64,000 bases of DNA. Source: Methanohalophilus sp. RSK (GTDB lineage: Archaea > Halobacteriota > Methanosarcinia > Methanosarcinales > Methanosarcinaceae). The translations under genes and the position numbers were made by a program. Shown here one piece after another: positions 25,587 to 34,831 of the stretch (position 1 is its first letter; each line of letters starts with the position of its first letter). The notes under the pieces are model-generated. The model did not search any database, was not told where the DNA came from, and saw nothing but the letters and a program-made list of their open reading frames with translations. The stretch lies in assembly GCF_003722075.1 (NCBI RefSeq), contig NZ_RDSK01000012.1, positions 62,001 through 126,000 on the forward strand, written 5' to 3'.

Positions 25587-25997
25587 TTAATCCTTTGTTT
25601 CCAGCCAGCCTTCATTTCCGTTTATGCTAACTTTCATACCATCCTTCAGCATCTCAAATGGATTACTTTCCAGGCTGTCAACCAGAGGGATTTCGGATAT
25701 GATCGCTCCCACAGCTACTATTGGTTCACATTCCAGGTTTACCATTGCAACCGGAGCAACACCATTTTTGAAAAGCTGGTATATTACATAGGAACCCACT
25801 GTCGAACCTTTCCCATGAGGAAATATCAATACCTTGCCAGCTATATTTTTCCCGAAAAGACAATGCTCTGGATCAACGATCTTACCTGTTTGCGGGTCTA
25901 CGTTGCCCAGAAATGATATGGGGTCTTCTGAAAGCAATACTTCACCGCCAGTACTTCCTTTTGAGATACCCCTGCCTTTAATCCGAATGGGCTCCAC
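25587..25997 (-). CDS. Aconitase X small subunit / phosphomevalonate dehydratase small subunit (DUF126)
   Basis: 136-residue swivelling domain (DUF126). In archaea this is the small subunit of phosphomevalonate 5-phosphate dehydratase, an aconitase-X enzyme that makes trans-anhydromevalonate 5-phosphate in the archaeal mevalonate pathway. Typical marks are IKGRGISKGSTGGEVLL, DPEHCLFGKNIAGKVLIFPHGKGSTVGSYV and NLECEPIVAVGAIIS. The start is uncertain: GTG 25997 gives the family length and overlaps the large-subunit gene by 20 bases; a longer start at 26069 adds unmatched residues. Confidence 0.88.
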   Translation of the reverse strand: MEPIRIKGRGISKGSTGGEVLLSEDPISFLGNVDPQTGKIVDPEHCLFGKNIAGKVLIFPHGKGSTVGSYVIYQLFKNGVAPVAMVNLECEPIVAVGAIISEIPLVDSLESNPFEMLKDGMKVSINGNEGWLETKD

Positions 25998-27168
25998 CCC
26001 CTTTTTCCATGCATTTTTCAATATTGGCGATTGTTGCGGCCACCTTGCACATTCCCGGCAGGTATGCATAGGCTTTTCCGGAATTTACTGCCATGTGAGA
26101 GAACTTATCGGTTGCAGGGGAGACTACCATACATGTGTCACAGAGAACCTTTGCACCACTTTTCTCGATACTTTCTACAAGCTTGGGATTGGACGCAGCA
26201 ACTTCCCTGGAAGTAAATATCCAGACATTGTTGTCCACGACCTTACCTTCAAGCTTTGCAGCAACATCTTCCAGTTCTTCCGGTGAACAGTGAGGACAAC
26301 CCACAGCAGCGCTGTCACATTCTGTAATTCCATCACCTGATACTGTTTCATAAACTTCATCTATCTGGCTTCTTTCAATCGTCAATTGCTCCTCAGGCAA
26401 CTCGAAATCTTTCCTGCAGCTTTCAGGAGTGACGCCTTCCACATGATAGAGGGCTACCGCACCTGATGCAGCCATTGCAGCACCCAGTGCTTTGAGCTGG
26501 TCCCTGTGGGGTGTAGATTGCATCCTGAACAGGGGCACACGTTTACCTGCTGCTTTGCCTGCGATATAGCCCAGGACTGCATAATCTGAAGGCTCCAGTT
26601 CACAGTCCACGGATATCATAAGTTCAGGTACCCTGTTTTCATCCAGATGATAGCCATAGTTTGCAGTTTTACCCAAAAGAGCTGCACAAAGAGCAGAAGG
26701 ACCACCTTCACGGTTGGTACGGGCCCCGATAACGGAGTTGGCGTAGGATACAGCCGAGGATTCACTCCAGGCAAGATGATCACCGTAAGTTGCCGAGAAA
26801 CTTTGCAGGTAATACGGTGTGCATGTACACTGGACCTCTATACCCAGATTCCTGTATGCTTCGATGATCTCCTGCTGCTTTTCGGCGAATTCGGCGGATA
26901 CTCCCATCTCCTGCCATCTTTCAAGATCCATGCCGGCAGGGTTGAGGATGGAAGGTACCTGCACCCTGCCTTCAAGATCGGAGATCCATTCCAGACCGGC
27001 ATCACCCATCGTTTTATAGGAGACACCTGCAATCTGGGCACTTTTAATGGGAATCAGGCGGTCTGCCTCATAGATATCACCCAGTGCGACCAGGATTTCC
27101 ATGGCCTTTTGCAGGGTAGGGCCGCTTTCTCCAGCCATTATTCTTTCTTCTTCAGGTGTGAGATACAT
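25978..27168 (-). CDS. Aconitase X large subunit / phosphomevalonate dehydratase large subunit (DUF521)
   Basis: 396-residue catalytic subunit of the aconitase-X type. It binds a 4Fe-4S cluster; conserved marks are MYLTPEEERIMAGESG, IEVQCTCTPYYLQS, VIGARTNREGGPSALCAAL, VGCPHCSPEELEDVA and KVLCDTCMVVSP. With the DUF126 subunit it dehydrates mevalonate 5-phosphate. ATG 27168 has GAAGG about seven bases before it; a TTG at 27183 is possible but weaker. The UbiD-type decarboxylase gene directly upstream supplies the next step of the pathway, which makes this assignment strong. Confidence 0.9.
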   Translation of the reverse strand: MYLTPEEERIMAGESGPTLQKAMEILVALGDIYEADRLIPIKSAQIAGVSYKTMGDAGLEWISDLEGRVQVPSILNPAGMDLERWQEMGVSAEFAEKQQEIIEAYRNLGIEVQCTCTPYYLQSFSATYGDHLAWSESSAVSYANSVIGARTNREGGPSALCAALLGKTANYGYHLDENRVPELMISVDCELEPSDYAVLGYIAGKAAGKRVPLFRMQSTPHRDQLKALGAAMAASGAVALYHVEGVTPESCRKDFELPEEQLTIERSQIDEVYETVSGDGITECDSAAVGCPHCSPEELEDVAAKLEGKVVDNNVWIFTSREVAASNPKLVESIEKSGAKVLCDTCMVVSPATDKFSHMAVNSGKAYAYLPGMCKVAATIANIEKCMEKGGGAHSD

Positions 27169-27189
27169 ATAATAAACCTTCAAATATGA

Positions 27190-28464
27190 TCAGTAAATGT
27201 TTTTTGGCATCGTTGCTCTTTCAAATTTCTCATTCTCTGCCAGCACCTTTGTGGCATCAATACCCATTTTAGTAGTGGTACCGTCCAGAGCACCCCGCGG
27301 ATCAAGAGAGCTTCCCCGGACTCCGGGGATTATCATAACATCTGAATCCGCCTTCACACGTGTTGCCATTGCAAATTCGATGTCGTCGCTGTCAAATATA
27401 TCTATATCCTCATCCACAACAATCACATGTTTGAGACTGGTATGGGCGGCAAACGCTGCCATAATGGCGTTTTTTGCATCCCCCTCTGTCTGCTTTTCAA
27501 TCTGGACAATAGCATGAAGGTAGCAACATCCCCCTTCGGTCAGAATTACATTTTTTACTTTTGTAACTTCTCCGACAGCCCCGTAGATACGGGGTTCATA
27601 AGGCACACCCATCATCAACAGGTGTTCGGGACCTGCGGGCAGTATTCCGTGATATATGGGGTCTTTACGATGCCATATTTTTGTAACCGTTATGACAGGC
27701 TCCTGGCGTACAAGGTCATAGGTACCCGTGATATCCACAAATGGGCCTTCATCTGTCCTTTCTTCGGGATAGATGTAACCTTCCATGACAATTTCAGAAT
27801 GTGGGGTCTTTATACCATTGTCACATTCAAAAAGTTCCACGGGATTACCCATCAAGGCAGCCGCATAATTAAACTCCTTACCTTCCCCAACCCGTGTGGC
27901 GGATGCAAAAGCAACCGCAGGATGCGGGCCCAGTACTATGGAAACAGGCAATGGATCACCATTGTTTTCAGCCTCCTTTTGCAGAAGATATGTATGTCTT
28001 GGAGGTACCAGACGCGCAGCCAGTTTATTTTTCCCTACAACCATCAGGCGATGGATCGAGGCATTTGTCACACCATCATATTCGGAAACAACTATTCCTG
28101 CCGTTATATAAGGGCCACCATCTTTCTCAAAATGTGTCATTATAGGAAGAGAATTGAGGTCCACTTCCTCTACACAAACTTCTTGTGTAGGAGAAGAATC
28201 CACAATCCTTATTTCGCCATCCGGCTGTATCCCGGAAAGACTCTGGATAATATCACTTCTATTGACATTAAGCATTGCTCCCAGCTCATCCCTGCTTCCC
28301 AATACGTTCATGATCGCCCGGTGACCATTAATATTTTCGAAAAGGACCGGTCCGGAGGTGTTTTTCGCAATCATTGGTGCCTCGTACTCGGCATTCACCT
28401 TTTCTTTGATTACGGTAAGCCTGCCGGAAGTACGGATCCTGTCAAGAAAATCTCTGAGGGTCAT
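27190..28464 (-). CDS. UbiD-family decarboxylase, probable anhydromevalonate phosphate decarboxylase
   Basis: 424-residue UbiD family enzyme, which uses prenylated FMN. Family marks are NVNRSDIIQSLSG, ITAGIVVSEYDGVTNASIHRL, the PrFMN/metal region VSIVLGPHPAVAFASATRVGEG and the catalytic E-x-R-x-E style segment YIYPEERTDEGPFVDITG. In the archaeal mevalonate pathway this enzyme decarboxylates trans-anhydromevalonate 5-phosphate to isopentenyl phosphate. Its place next to both aconitase-X subunits supports that substrate over ubiquinone-like ones. TATTTATC at 28494-28487 lies about 26 bases from ATG 28464, so the mRNA may be leaderless. Confidence 0.88.
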   Translation of the reverse strand: MTLRDFLDRIRTSGRLTVIKEKVNAEYEAPMIAKNTSGPVLFENINGHRAIMNVLGSRDELGAMLNVNRSDIIQSLSGIQPDGEIRIVDSSPTQEVCVEEVDLNSLPIMTHFEKDGGPYITAGIVVSEYDGVTNASIHRLMVVGKNKLAARLVPPRHTYLLQKEAENNGDPLPVSIVLGPHPAVAFASATRVGEGKEFNYAAALMGNPVELFECDNGIKTPHSEIVMEGYIYPEERTDEGPFVDITGTYDLVRQEPVITVTKIWHRKDPIYHGILPAGPEHLLMMGVPYEPRIYGAVGEVTKVKNVILTEGGCCYLHAIVQIEKQTEGDAKNAIMAAFAAHTSLKHVIVVDEDIDIFDSDDIEFAMATRVKADSDVMIIPGVRGSSLDPRGALDGTTTKMGIDATKVLAENEKFERATMPKNIY

Positions 28465-28662
28465 TGGTTATACTATAAAAAGGGATGATAAATACATATT
28501 GCCATTAAAAGGTTTAAGCTCCCATCAAATAACTGCGGGAAACAGGATAATGGAAAGGAGGTTGACAGGAGCCCACCGATATTCGGCAATTGAGGGAATG
28601 GTACCGGTATTATAAATACCATCTATTTTGCATCACGTGTGTAATCCAGATAGCTAACAATA

Positions 28663-29130
28663 TCAGTACTCAAATCCATCTGCTTCATTGATATTTTTGA
28701 GTACTTGTGCAATCAATAGCTGCACTTCCTCAGAATGAGATTCGGATAATTTCCCCCCTTCAATCTTGAGCAGTTCTCCTATATCATCTATCATACTATG
28801 GATCATGGTAAGCATTTCTTCCTGGCCTATCAGGCCTGCATAATATGCATAAAAAAAAGTTGTGCCACTCCGCCTGACTTTTTTCTTGAAGGCTGAATGG
28901 GCATTGGATACTTCCTGCCTGGAATACGGACTCTCTGCAAAGGGCACAATATCCGGCAGGTTTTCCCCTATCCAGGTCATTTCCGAGTGGTCGGATACAT
29001 TTTTGAAATCCGCACAGAGACGAGCAATCATCCATTCACGCGCGGTCAAATGAGTTGTAGATTTAAGGTACCTGTTAACTTCAGAGTATGTCTTGTTTTC
29101 CATTTTCTTGAATTTCTCATACCTATTCAT
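28663..29130 (-). CDS. DUF5806 family protein
   Basis: 155-residue soluble helical protein matching, from memory, a family found in haloarchaea and methanogens (DUF5806): MNRYEKFKKMENKTYSEVNRYL, LTAREWMIARLCADF, and FAESPYSRQEVSNAHSAFKKKVRRSG. Function is unknown. The region LTAREWMIARLC resembles a helix-turn-helix, which suggests a nucleic-acid role, but this is uncertain. ATG 29130 is preceded by GAAGG at good spacing; an in-frame start at 29154 is less likely. Confidence 0.65.
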   Translation of the reverse strand: MNRYEKFKKMENKTYSEVNRYLKSTTHLTAREWMIARLCADFKNVSDHSEMTWIGENLPDIVPFAESPYSRQEVSNAHSAFKKKVRRSGTTFFYAYYAGLIGQEEMLTMIHSMIDDIGELLKIEGGKLSESHSEEVQLLIAQVLKNINEADGFEY

Positions 29131-29305
29131 GCTGATACCTTCTTTGTATTGCAACCACTATAATACTCATTGCTGTAATGTTTTAATAGTTTTTTCATAA
29201 GAAAATGAAACAAGGTAAAAACATCCCACTCTGCACACAGGTATCCACGCATGAGATCAAAAAATAAGAGGAAACGTCTACAGGGAAGGCCTGTATCCCG
29301 TGAAT

Positions 29306-30109
29306 TCAGGGAAATATTTCATCCAGTTTATTCCTTCCCGCAATGACATCATCCAGAGAAAAGACCTCAAGATTGAATATTCCGCCAAATCCTGACAATT
29401 CTTCAAGTACGGTATAATCGATGCAACCCGAACCCGGCCCAAGGTGTGCATCTCCGAAATAATCACCTTTACACTCCCCGTAATTATCGTGCACGTGCAC
29501 ATGGACGACATTTTCTGCAAAATGTCTTGCAAAATGCCTGAGCAGACCACAGTCTCCCCTGCAGGTCAGATTGGCATGTCCCACATCAAAAGTGATACCA
29601 AGTGAAGGAGAATCAACTTCAAGAACTGCCCTTACGACTTCCTCTGCACCGCAGCAGAGATTATCAGGAGCTGTATTCTCCTTATTTTCAAGTCCCAGTA
29701 CCACACCCCTATCCGAAGCAAAGGCGGCCAGTTCTTTCAGGTTTGCAATCATTTTGTTGAAAGATTTTTCATACTCTGCTCCGTAAGTTCCTGGATGGAT
29801 GACAACCGCATGGGACCCAATCTCTGTGGCAAGATCAATGGACTCTTCCATGAGCCTGAAATCCTGTTTATCCATGGCTGCCGTATCAACCACAAGATCA
29901 GAGGGATAGGTTGGTACATCGGCAAAATAAGGAGCATGGATCGATGTTTCCAGATCACAAGTGGACAATTCATCAAGGATTGAAGAGAGCCGCTCCCTGT
30001 CCAGTGTTATCCCATTATATACACCAAGCCTGGGAATATAGAGTTCAACAGAATCAACATGTTCATCGAGTTCGGGCAGCGGGGCTGCAAAGGAAGATGC
30101 ACCAATCAT
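29306..30109 (-). CDS. Sugar phosphate isomerase/epimerase-like TIM-barrel protein
   Basis: 267-residue protein of the xylose-isomerase-like/AP endonuclease 2 fold. Metal-binding positions typical of the family are seen in SIHAPYFADVP, HAVVIHPGTYG, LGLENKENTAP, ITFDVGHANLTC and VVHVHVHDNYGECKGDYFGD. The substrate cannot be inferred: sugar epimerase/isomerase and endonuclease IV relatives share this fold, but the DNA-binding loops of Nfo are not recognisable. A TATA-like ATTATTAAT lies about 26 bases upstream of ATG 30109, suggesting a leaderless mRNA. Confidence 0.75.
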   Translation of the reverse strand: MIGASSFAAPLPELDEHVDSVELYIPRLGVYNGITLDRERLSSILDELSTCDLETSIHAPYFADVPTYPSDLVVDTAAMDKQDFRLMEESIDLATEIGSHAVVIHPGTYGAEYEKSFNKMIANLKELAAFASDRGVVLGLENKENTAPDNLCCGAEEVVRAVLEVDSPSLGITFDVGHANLTCRGDCGLLRHFARHFAENVVHVHVHDNYGECKGDYFGDAHLGPGSGCIDYTVLEELSGFGGIFNLEVFSLDDVIAGRNKLDEIFP

Positions 30110-30190
30110 ACAGATTACTGTTCTGCAAGCGATTAATAATCCTTTTGGTAAGGCAAAGATAGCAAAATACTTATTGTAAATATCGGATAA

Positions 30191-30692
30191 ATGCTAGCGA
30201 TGAAACTCTACGTGCCGCATGTGGGACATATGGAAGGCTTGCAGGAATTGCTTGCAGATCCATCCAAAATATATTCTGTCTACATGGCGGGCTCACCTGA
30301 TTATATTGGTACCGGCAGGACAAACCTGAGTGCACCCACTCTGGAATCCATAGCAGAACAAACCGAATACGCCCATGAGAAGGGAGTTAAGATCGATATG
30401 GTCCTCAACAATTCCTGCATGGGAGGCCAGCAGCTTACACCTGAGGGAATATCAGAGGCTTTACGGTCGATGACATCGAAGTATTCGAAGAACATATCCT
30501 TAAGTTCCTGGAAGATGCTACCCTGAAGCTTGGGATCGAACCCACATTCCTTTTTGCCAGGCCGGCACAGCAGAAGTAGCTTCACTCAATGCAAGAATGC
30601 TCTGCGGCCGCTGCTACAGGGATTTTGCAAGAGGCGAGGGGAAACAGCCCCGTCCTGACATATATATTCTCAAACTCGAAAAGAACAAATAA
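30191..30692 (+). pseudogene. Broken U32-peptidase-like gene
   Basis: The start (MKLYVPHVGHMEGLQELL, then VLNNSCMGGQQLTPEG) resembles the N-terminus of archaeal U32 peptidase-like proteins, normally 300-400 residues. The frame then breaks: DDIEVFEEHILKFLEDATLK continues in another frame from about 30470, and LCGRCYRDFARGEGKQPRPD followed by IYILKLEKNK, the family-like C-terminus, is in a third frame ending at TAA 30690-30692. The middle of the gene is missing. At least two frame changes and a deletion make it a pseudogene; no full-length copy is in this window. Confidence 0.72.
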
Positions 30693-30718
30693 ATCGATTC
30701 CGGGAGACAAATCCGAAA

Positions 30719-30862
30719 GGTTTATGAATTATATTAAATAATCCAAACCCACCTTAGATGAGTCTATGTTATAATTCATAACATACGGAACAAACTCCGA
30801 TAAGTTGTTCTACAATAATACATGGATTTATTACAATTAACTAAAAAAGGAGGATAAAAGAT
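30719..30862 (+). promoter_or_regulatory. mtr operon promoter and structured leader
   Basis: An AT-rich TATA-type region (30719-30740) is followed by a leader of about 100 bases before mtrE. It holds two hairpins in tandem: TATGTTAT/ATAACATA (30765-30772 with 30778-30785, 5-base loop) and GAACAAACT/AGTTGTTC (30788-30796 with 30803-30810, one bulged A, loop CCGATA). The first is a perfect inverted repeat and could also be an operator. AAGGAGG at about 30847-30853 is a strong ribosome-binding site for mtrE. Confidence 0.5.
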
Positions 30863-31771
30863 ATGGAACCACTCATAGGAATGGGTGTGTTGGCACTGAT
30901 GGGTGCAGCGGCAACTATCGCCGGTGCATCGGAAGATCTGGAATCTGATGTAGGATCCCAGAGTAACCCGAACTCCCAGGTACAGCTGGCACCCCAGATG
31001 ATGTATCCACACAGGATTTTTAACAAAGCCATTTCAGGTGAACCACCCTCCAATGCCTTAATGGCAGCGGTTGGAGGTGCATCTGCATCGGTGCTTATGG
31101 GCGCCTACAGTATGTCAGTGGTCTTTGCCATCGCAGTTGGAGCCCTCATTGCAGCCGGTATACACGGCACTTACGCAACAACTGCATATTTGGGAAGGAG
31201 CGCAAGCCAGAAAAGATTCAGACAACCCATATATCTTGATATGGTCCGTTCACACGTACCTGTTATGATGGGATTTGCCTATATTACCACATTTTGTATC
31301 CTTGTAGTGTCATATCTCATGACATCTGTTCTCGGACATCCTTTCCCGCTTACCCTGCTTGCATTCATATGGGGTATCACAGTAGGAGCAATCGGTTCTT
31401 CTACAGGGGATGTGCACTATGGTGCTGAGCGTGAATTTCAGAATGTAGAATTCGGGTCCGGGCTCAATGCTGCAAACTCCGGTAACATCGTAAGGAAAGC
31501 AGAATGCGGACTGAGAAACGGTATCGATAATTCCTGGTTCTGTGCCAAATTCGGTGGCCCTGCAACCGGACTCGCTTTTGGTATGACCGTATTTCTCAGC
31601 GGCTGGATTACTACAATATTTGACCCTTCACTGGGTGCCAATATCGGCTGGCTATCAATAGTCGTCGGACTGGCAATCATACTTATCCTGATATTATGGA
31701 ACCGCAGACTGGAAGTTTTCGCACGTAACCAGTATGGTCCGTACAAAGAAGATGAAGAGGTGACTGCATGA
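30863..31771 (+). CDS. mtrE: Tetrahydromethanopterin S-methyltransferase subunit E
   Basis: 302-residue integral membrane subunit of the Na+-translocating methyl-tetrahydro(sarcina)pterin:coenzyme M methyltransferase. It starts with [30 protein letters not shown] and has about six helices; [20 protein letters not shown] is a conserved loop. With MtrD and MtrC it forms the membrane part, where Na+ is thought to pass. It is the first gene of the operon, behind a structured leader and a strong AAGGAGG site. The stop overlaps mtrD by four bases. Confidence 0.96.
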   Translation: MEPLIGMGVLALMGAAATIAGASEDLESDVGSQSNPNSQVQLAPQMMYPHRIFNKAISGEPPSNALMAAVGGASASVLMGAYSMSVVFAIAVGALIAAGIHGTYATTAYLGRSASQKRFRQPIYLDMVRSHVPVMMGFAYITTFCILVVSYLMTSVLGHPFPLTLLAFIWGITVGAIGSSTGDVHYGAEREFQNVEFGSGLNAANSGNIVRKAECGLRNGIDNSWFCAKFGGPATGLAFGMTVFLSGWITTIFDPSLGANIGWLSIVVGLAIILILILWNRRLEVFARNQYGPYKEDEEVTA

Positions 31772-32487
31772 TAGATATTGCAGGAGTACTGGCAGCCAAT
31801 TTCCTATACGTGATCCTCATCACACTTGGAGGAGTGCTCGTATCCGGAAGTGTCCACTTCGTACCTGTGGGTGGTGCACCCGCAGCAATGGCCCAGGCTA
31901 CAGGTATCGGAACAGGTACAGTACAGCTCGCTGCCGGTGCAGGTCTTACAGGACTTGTAACAGCAGGCGCAATGCTTAATCTGACGGACAGTATGGCCCT
32001 GATCCTTGCAGCCGGCATGGTCGGTGCAATGATTATGATTGGCGTAACTATGATAATCGGAAACCTTGTATACGTCTACGGTGTGGGAGTACCTCCCGCT
32101 TCAGCAAAGGTAGATTATGACCCAATCACAAAGGACAGACAGGATATCTATGTATCACAGGGTACCGAAGGACACGGTATTCCAACTGTATCATTTGTAA
32201 GTGGTATCATCGGAGGAGGTCTGGGTGGTATCGGCGGTGCACTTGTTTATTATTCCCTGATGAGTATTGCAAATGGCATGGCTTCAGCAGACTTTGTAGG
32301 TCTTGCAGCTATTTTCGCTGTGGGAATTTTCTTCGTAAACGCTGTAATACCGTCCTACAACATAGGAGGTACTATCGAAGGATTCCATGATCCTAAGTTC
32401 AAGAAGTGGCCAAAAGCAGTAGTAACATCTTTAATTGTCACATTTATGTGTGCAATTGTAAGTGTAATTACAATAGGAGGTCTGTAA
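31768..32487 (+). CDS. mtrD: Tetrahydromethanopterin S-methyltransferase subunit D
   Basis: 239-residue membrane subunit of the Mtr complex with about six helices; [27 protein letters not shown] and [26 protein letters not shown] are characteristic. Acidic and small residues in the helices fit a role in the Na+ path. ATG 31768 overlaps the mtrE stop (ATGA), giving translational coupling; mtrC follows after one base. Confidence 0.95.
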   Translation: MIDIAGVLAANFLYVILITLGGVLVSGSVHFVPVGGAPAAMAQATGIGTGTVQLAAGAGLTGLVTAGAMLNLTDSMALILAAGMVGAMIMIGVTMIIGNLVYVYGVGVPPASAKVDYDPITKDRQDIYVSQGTEGHGIPTVSFVSGIIGGGLGGIGGALVYYSLMSIANGMASADFVGLAAIFAVGIFFVNAVIPSYNIGGTIEGFHDPKFKKWPKAVVTSLIVTFMCAIVSVITIGGL

Positions 32488-32488
32488 A

Positions 32489-33304
32489 ATGTCTGCAGGA
32501 GGAAGTGGCGGAGGTGCCGCACAGGCAATTCCCCAGAATAAACTTATCGCTTTCGGAGCAGCAGGCGGACTTATTGCAATTTACCTGAGCTATTTCATGG
32601 TACAGTTTGCAGGACCGGCCTTCTCATTCATAGGCGCCCTTGGTGCAATTTGTGCCATCGTATGGGGCGCAGCTGCAGTACGCAGAGTTGCCAGTTATGG
32701 ACTTGGTACAGGCGTACCTTCCATCGGTATGCTCGCTCTGGGTATGGGAGTTGTGGCAACAATGTTTGGCCTCGCAGTCGGAGGTATTGCCGGACCCATA
32801 GTTGCTTTCGTAACCGCAATGGTTATCGGCCTGGTCATCGGTGCCCTTGCCAACAGAATAATCGGAATGGGCATTCCCATAATGGAACAGTCCATGACCG
32901 AGATCGCAGGTGCAGGTACTCTGGCTATTGTCGGGCTCAGTACAGCCATGACAGGCACTTTCATGTTTGATGTTGTTCTGACAGAGGTAATATCTACAGG
33001 CTACATCGCATTGATTTTCATCGCTGGAGGTATTGCAATTCTTCATCCGTTCAATGCAAATCTGGGACCCGATGAAAAACAGGACAGGACCCTTTCCACT
33101 GCATTCGAGAAAGGTGCTATAGCAATGATAATGGCCGGTATCGTCTCTGCAGTTTCAGCCGGTGCATCCGCTGCCCCCACAATCGTTATCGGACTGGCCA
33201 TATGGTATGTTTCTTTCAGCCAGTACAACAAGTATGTTGTCAGGGACGCATATGATGTGGTTGGAACAGGTCTCCTGCCAAAGGAAGAGGAGGAATCGGA
33301 ATGA
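32489..33304 (+). CDS. mtrC: Tetrahydromethanopterin S-methyltransferase subunit C
   Basis: 271-residue membrane subunit of Mtr. The N-terminus [19 protein letters not shown] is short and soluble, followed by about seven helices rich in Gly and Ala. The final [20 protein letters not shown] with an acidic tail is conserved. It is the third membrane subunit of the coupling module. GGAGG precedes its ATG, and the stop overlaps the start of mtrB. Confidence 0.94.
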   Translation: MSAGGSGGGAAQAIPQNKLIAFGAAGGLIAIYLSYFMVQFAGPAFSFIGALGAICAIVWGAAAVRRVASYGLGTGVPSIGMLALGMGVVATMFGLAVGGIAGPIVAFVTAMVIGLVIGALANRIIGMGIPIMEQSMTEIAGAGTLAIVGLSTAMTGTFMFDVVLTEVISTGYIALIFIAGGIAILHPFNANLGPDEKQDRTLSTAFEKGAIAMIMAGIVSAVSAGASAAPTIVIGLAIWYVSFSQYNKYVVRDAYDVVGTGLLPKEEEESE

Positions 33305-33624
33305 GCATGGTACATGTTGCACCTGAAGTACATTTAGTACTGGATCCAATGTCATCCCTGCTTGCAGCAGAACGGGATGATGTGATTCAATATTCCATGG
33401 ATCCAGTAATGGAAAGAATAGATAATCTTGATAATATTGCAGATGACCTTGTGAATTCCCTCGCCCCGGACAGGCCACTTCTGAATTCCTTCCCGGGAAG
33501 AGAAAATACATCATACAGTGCAGGTATCTACAGCAACCTGTTCTATGGCGTCGTTGTAGGACTGGTATTCTCAGGAATTCTGGCAATTGTGATCTACATG
33601 CTTAGCATGACCGGAGGATTGTAA
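33301..33624 (+). CDS. mtrB: Tetrahydromethanopterin S-methyltransferase subunit B
   Basis: 107-residue subunit with one C-terminal membrane helix ([22 protein letters not shown]). The N-terminal part [21 protein letters not shown] is conserved and soluble. It anchors peripheral parts of the Mtr complex. GAGGAGG stands upstream; the mtrC stop overlaps its start (ATGA). Confidence 0.93.
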   Translation: MSMVHVAPEVHLVLDPMSSLLAAERDDVIQYSMDPVMERIDNLDNIADDLVNSLAPDRPLLNSFPGRENTSYSAGIYSNLFYGVVVGLVFSGILAIVIYMLSMTGGL

Positions 33625-33625
33625 A

Positions 33626-34348
33626 ATGGCAGAAAAGAGAGAACCGGCACCCGGATGGCCAATCCTCAAAGGAGAATACGAGGTAGGAGATCCGGAAAAC
33701 TGTGTTGCAGTAATTACCCTGGGTTCACACCTGGAGGGAGGACCCATGCTGGATGCAGGAGCTTCTATTGCAGGCCCCTGTAAAACAGAAAATCTGGGCC
33801 TGGAAAAAGTTGTATCCCATATCATTGCAAACCCCAATATCAGATATCTGGTCGTAACCGGGTCTGAAGTAAAGGGACACATAACAGGTGAAGCATTCAT
33901 AATGCTGCACAAGAACGGTGTCAGTGATAACAGGATCGTGAATGCCAGTGGTGCTATACCCTATGTAGAGAACCTGACTGAAGAAGCTGTACAGAGGTAT
34001 CAGGAACAGGTCGAATGTATCGATCTTATTGGTACTGAAGACATGGGAGTTATCACCGGTAAGATAAAGGAACTTGCAGCCAAGGACCCAGATGCTTTTG
34101 ATGCAGATCCCCTTGTGATAGAAGTCGGCGGTGAAGCAGAAGAGGAAGAAGAAGTCGGTGGTCTTAAACCAATGGCATCCGAGATCTCTGTAATTCGTGG
34201 CAGGATCCTTGATGTCGAAAGGGAAATGGCCAGGATCGGAGAGTTCAATAAATTCCATGCCGGTGTCCACGCAGGCAAGATTGAAGGAATAATGATCGGA
34301 CTTACCATTACATTGTCCCTGCTTGGCCTGATATTATTCGGGAGGTGA
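33626..34348 (+). CDS. mtrA: Tetrahydromethanopterin S-methyltransferase subunit A (corrinoid-binding)
   Basis: 240-residue subunit that carries the corrinoid prosthetic group and shuttles the methyl group. N-terminal [33 protein letters not shown] and the cobalt-ligand histidine region [20 protein letters not shown] identify it. A helical stretch and a C-terminal membrane anchor ([18 protein letters not shown]) complete the protein. It lies at the usual place between mtrB and mtrF. Confidence 0.96.
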   Translation: MAEKREPAPGWPILKGEYEVGDPENCVAVITLGSHLEGGPMLDAGASIAGPCKTENLGLEKVVSHIIANPNIRYLVVTGSEVKGHITGEAFIMLHKNGVSDNRIVNASGAIPYVENLTEEAVQRYQEQVECIDLIGTEDMGVITGKIKELAAKDPDAFDADPLVIEVGGEAEEEEEVGGLKPMASEISVIRGRILDVEREMARIGEFNKFHAGVHAGKIEGIMIGLTITLSLLGLILFGR

Positions 34349-34353
34349 ATGAT

Positions 34354-34581
34354 ATGGCGGAAGAAGAATATGGAAAAGGCGTACCAATGGTCATTGAACC
34401 AAAGATGGGCGCCATTGATCGAGTGGTCGAAGATATCCGTTACAGGGCCCAGCTGATTTCCAGAAGTCAAAAACTTGATTCCGGTGTATCAGCCGCAGGA
34501 ATCGTCGGTTTTACAATCGGATTTCTTTTTGCACTGATAATGGTAATCATACTACCACTATTGGTATGGCAGGTGATTTAA
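34354..34581 (+). CDS. mtrF: Tetrahydromethanopterin S-methyltransferase subunit F
   Basis: 75-residue small subunit with a C-terminal membrane helix ([20 protein letters not shown]). The soluble part [28 protein letters not shown] resembles the segment before the anchor of MtrA, as known for MtrF. I use ATG 34354, preceded by GGAGGTG; an in-frame GTG at 34345 lies inside that site and is unlikely. Confidence 0.92.
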   Translation: MAEEEYGKGVPMVIEPKMGAIDRVVEDIRYRAQLISRSQKLDSGVSAAGIVGFTIGFLFALIMVIILPLLVWQVI

Positions 34582-34582
34582 G

Positions 34583-34816
34583 ATGGCTGACGAACAAGCA
34601 AGCAACAATATTCCAGCCGTAGTGGTGGACTCGGACGATTTTGACGAAATACTCAAGAGACTCAATGAAATCGACGAGAAAATCGAGTTTGCCAACAGTG
34701 AAATCACACAGAAGATAGGCAAGAAAGTAGGAAGGGATATAGGAATACTCTATGGAGCAGTTGCAGGCATATTGATGTTCTTGCTCTATATCTCGATATC
34801 ACCGATACTTTTCTAA
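34583..34816 (+). CDS. mtrG: Tetrahydromethanopterin S-methyltransferase subunit G
   Basis: 77-residue subunit: an acidic coiled-coil region (DFDEILKRLNEIDEKIEFANSE) followed by IGKKVGRDIGILYGAVAGIL and one membrane helix. It binds the stalk part of the Mtr complex. It starts one base after mtrF, with AGGTGA upstream. Confidence 0.92.
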   Translation: MADEQASNNIPAVVVDSDDFDEILKRLNEIDEKIEFANSEITQKIGKKVGRDIGILYGAVAGILMFLLYISISPILF

Positions 34817-34831
34817 AATAGAGGTAATAAC

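Noticed and set aside
27427-28488. A 353-codon open frame on the plus strand
   Set aside because: It lies wholly opposite the UbiD-type decarboxylase gene, has cysteine/histidine-rich sequence without family resemblance, and has no promoter or ribosome-binding site.
30191-30526. An intact 111-residue gene
   Set aside because: The matching C-terminal sequences continue in two other frames, which shows a broken longer gene.
30765-30810. A known riboswitch in the mtr leader
   Set aside because: The two short hairpins do not match a riboswitch class I know; they are reported only as structured leader.
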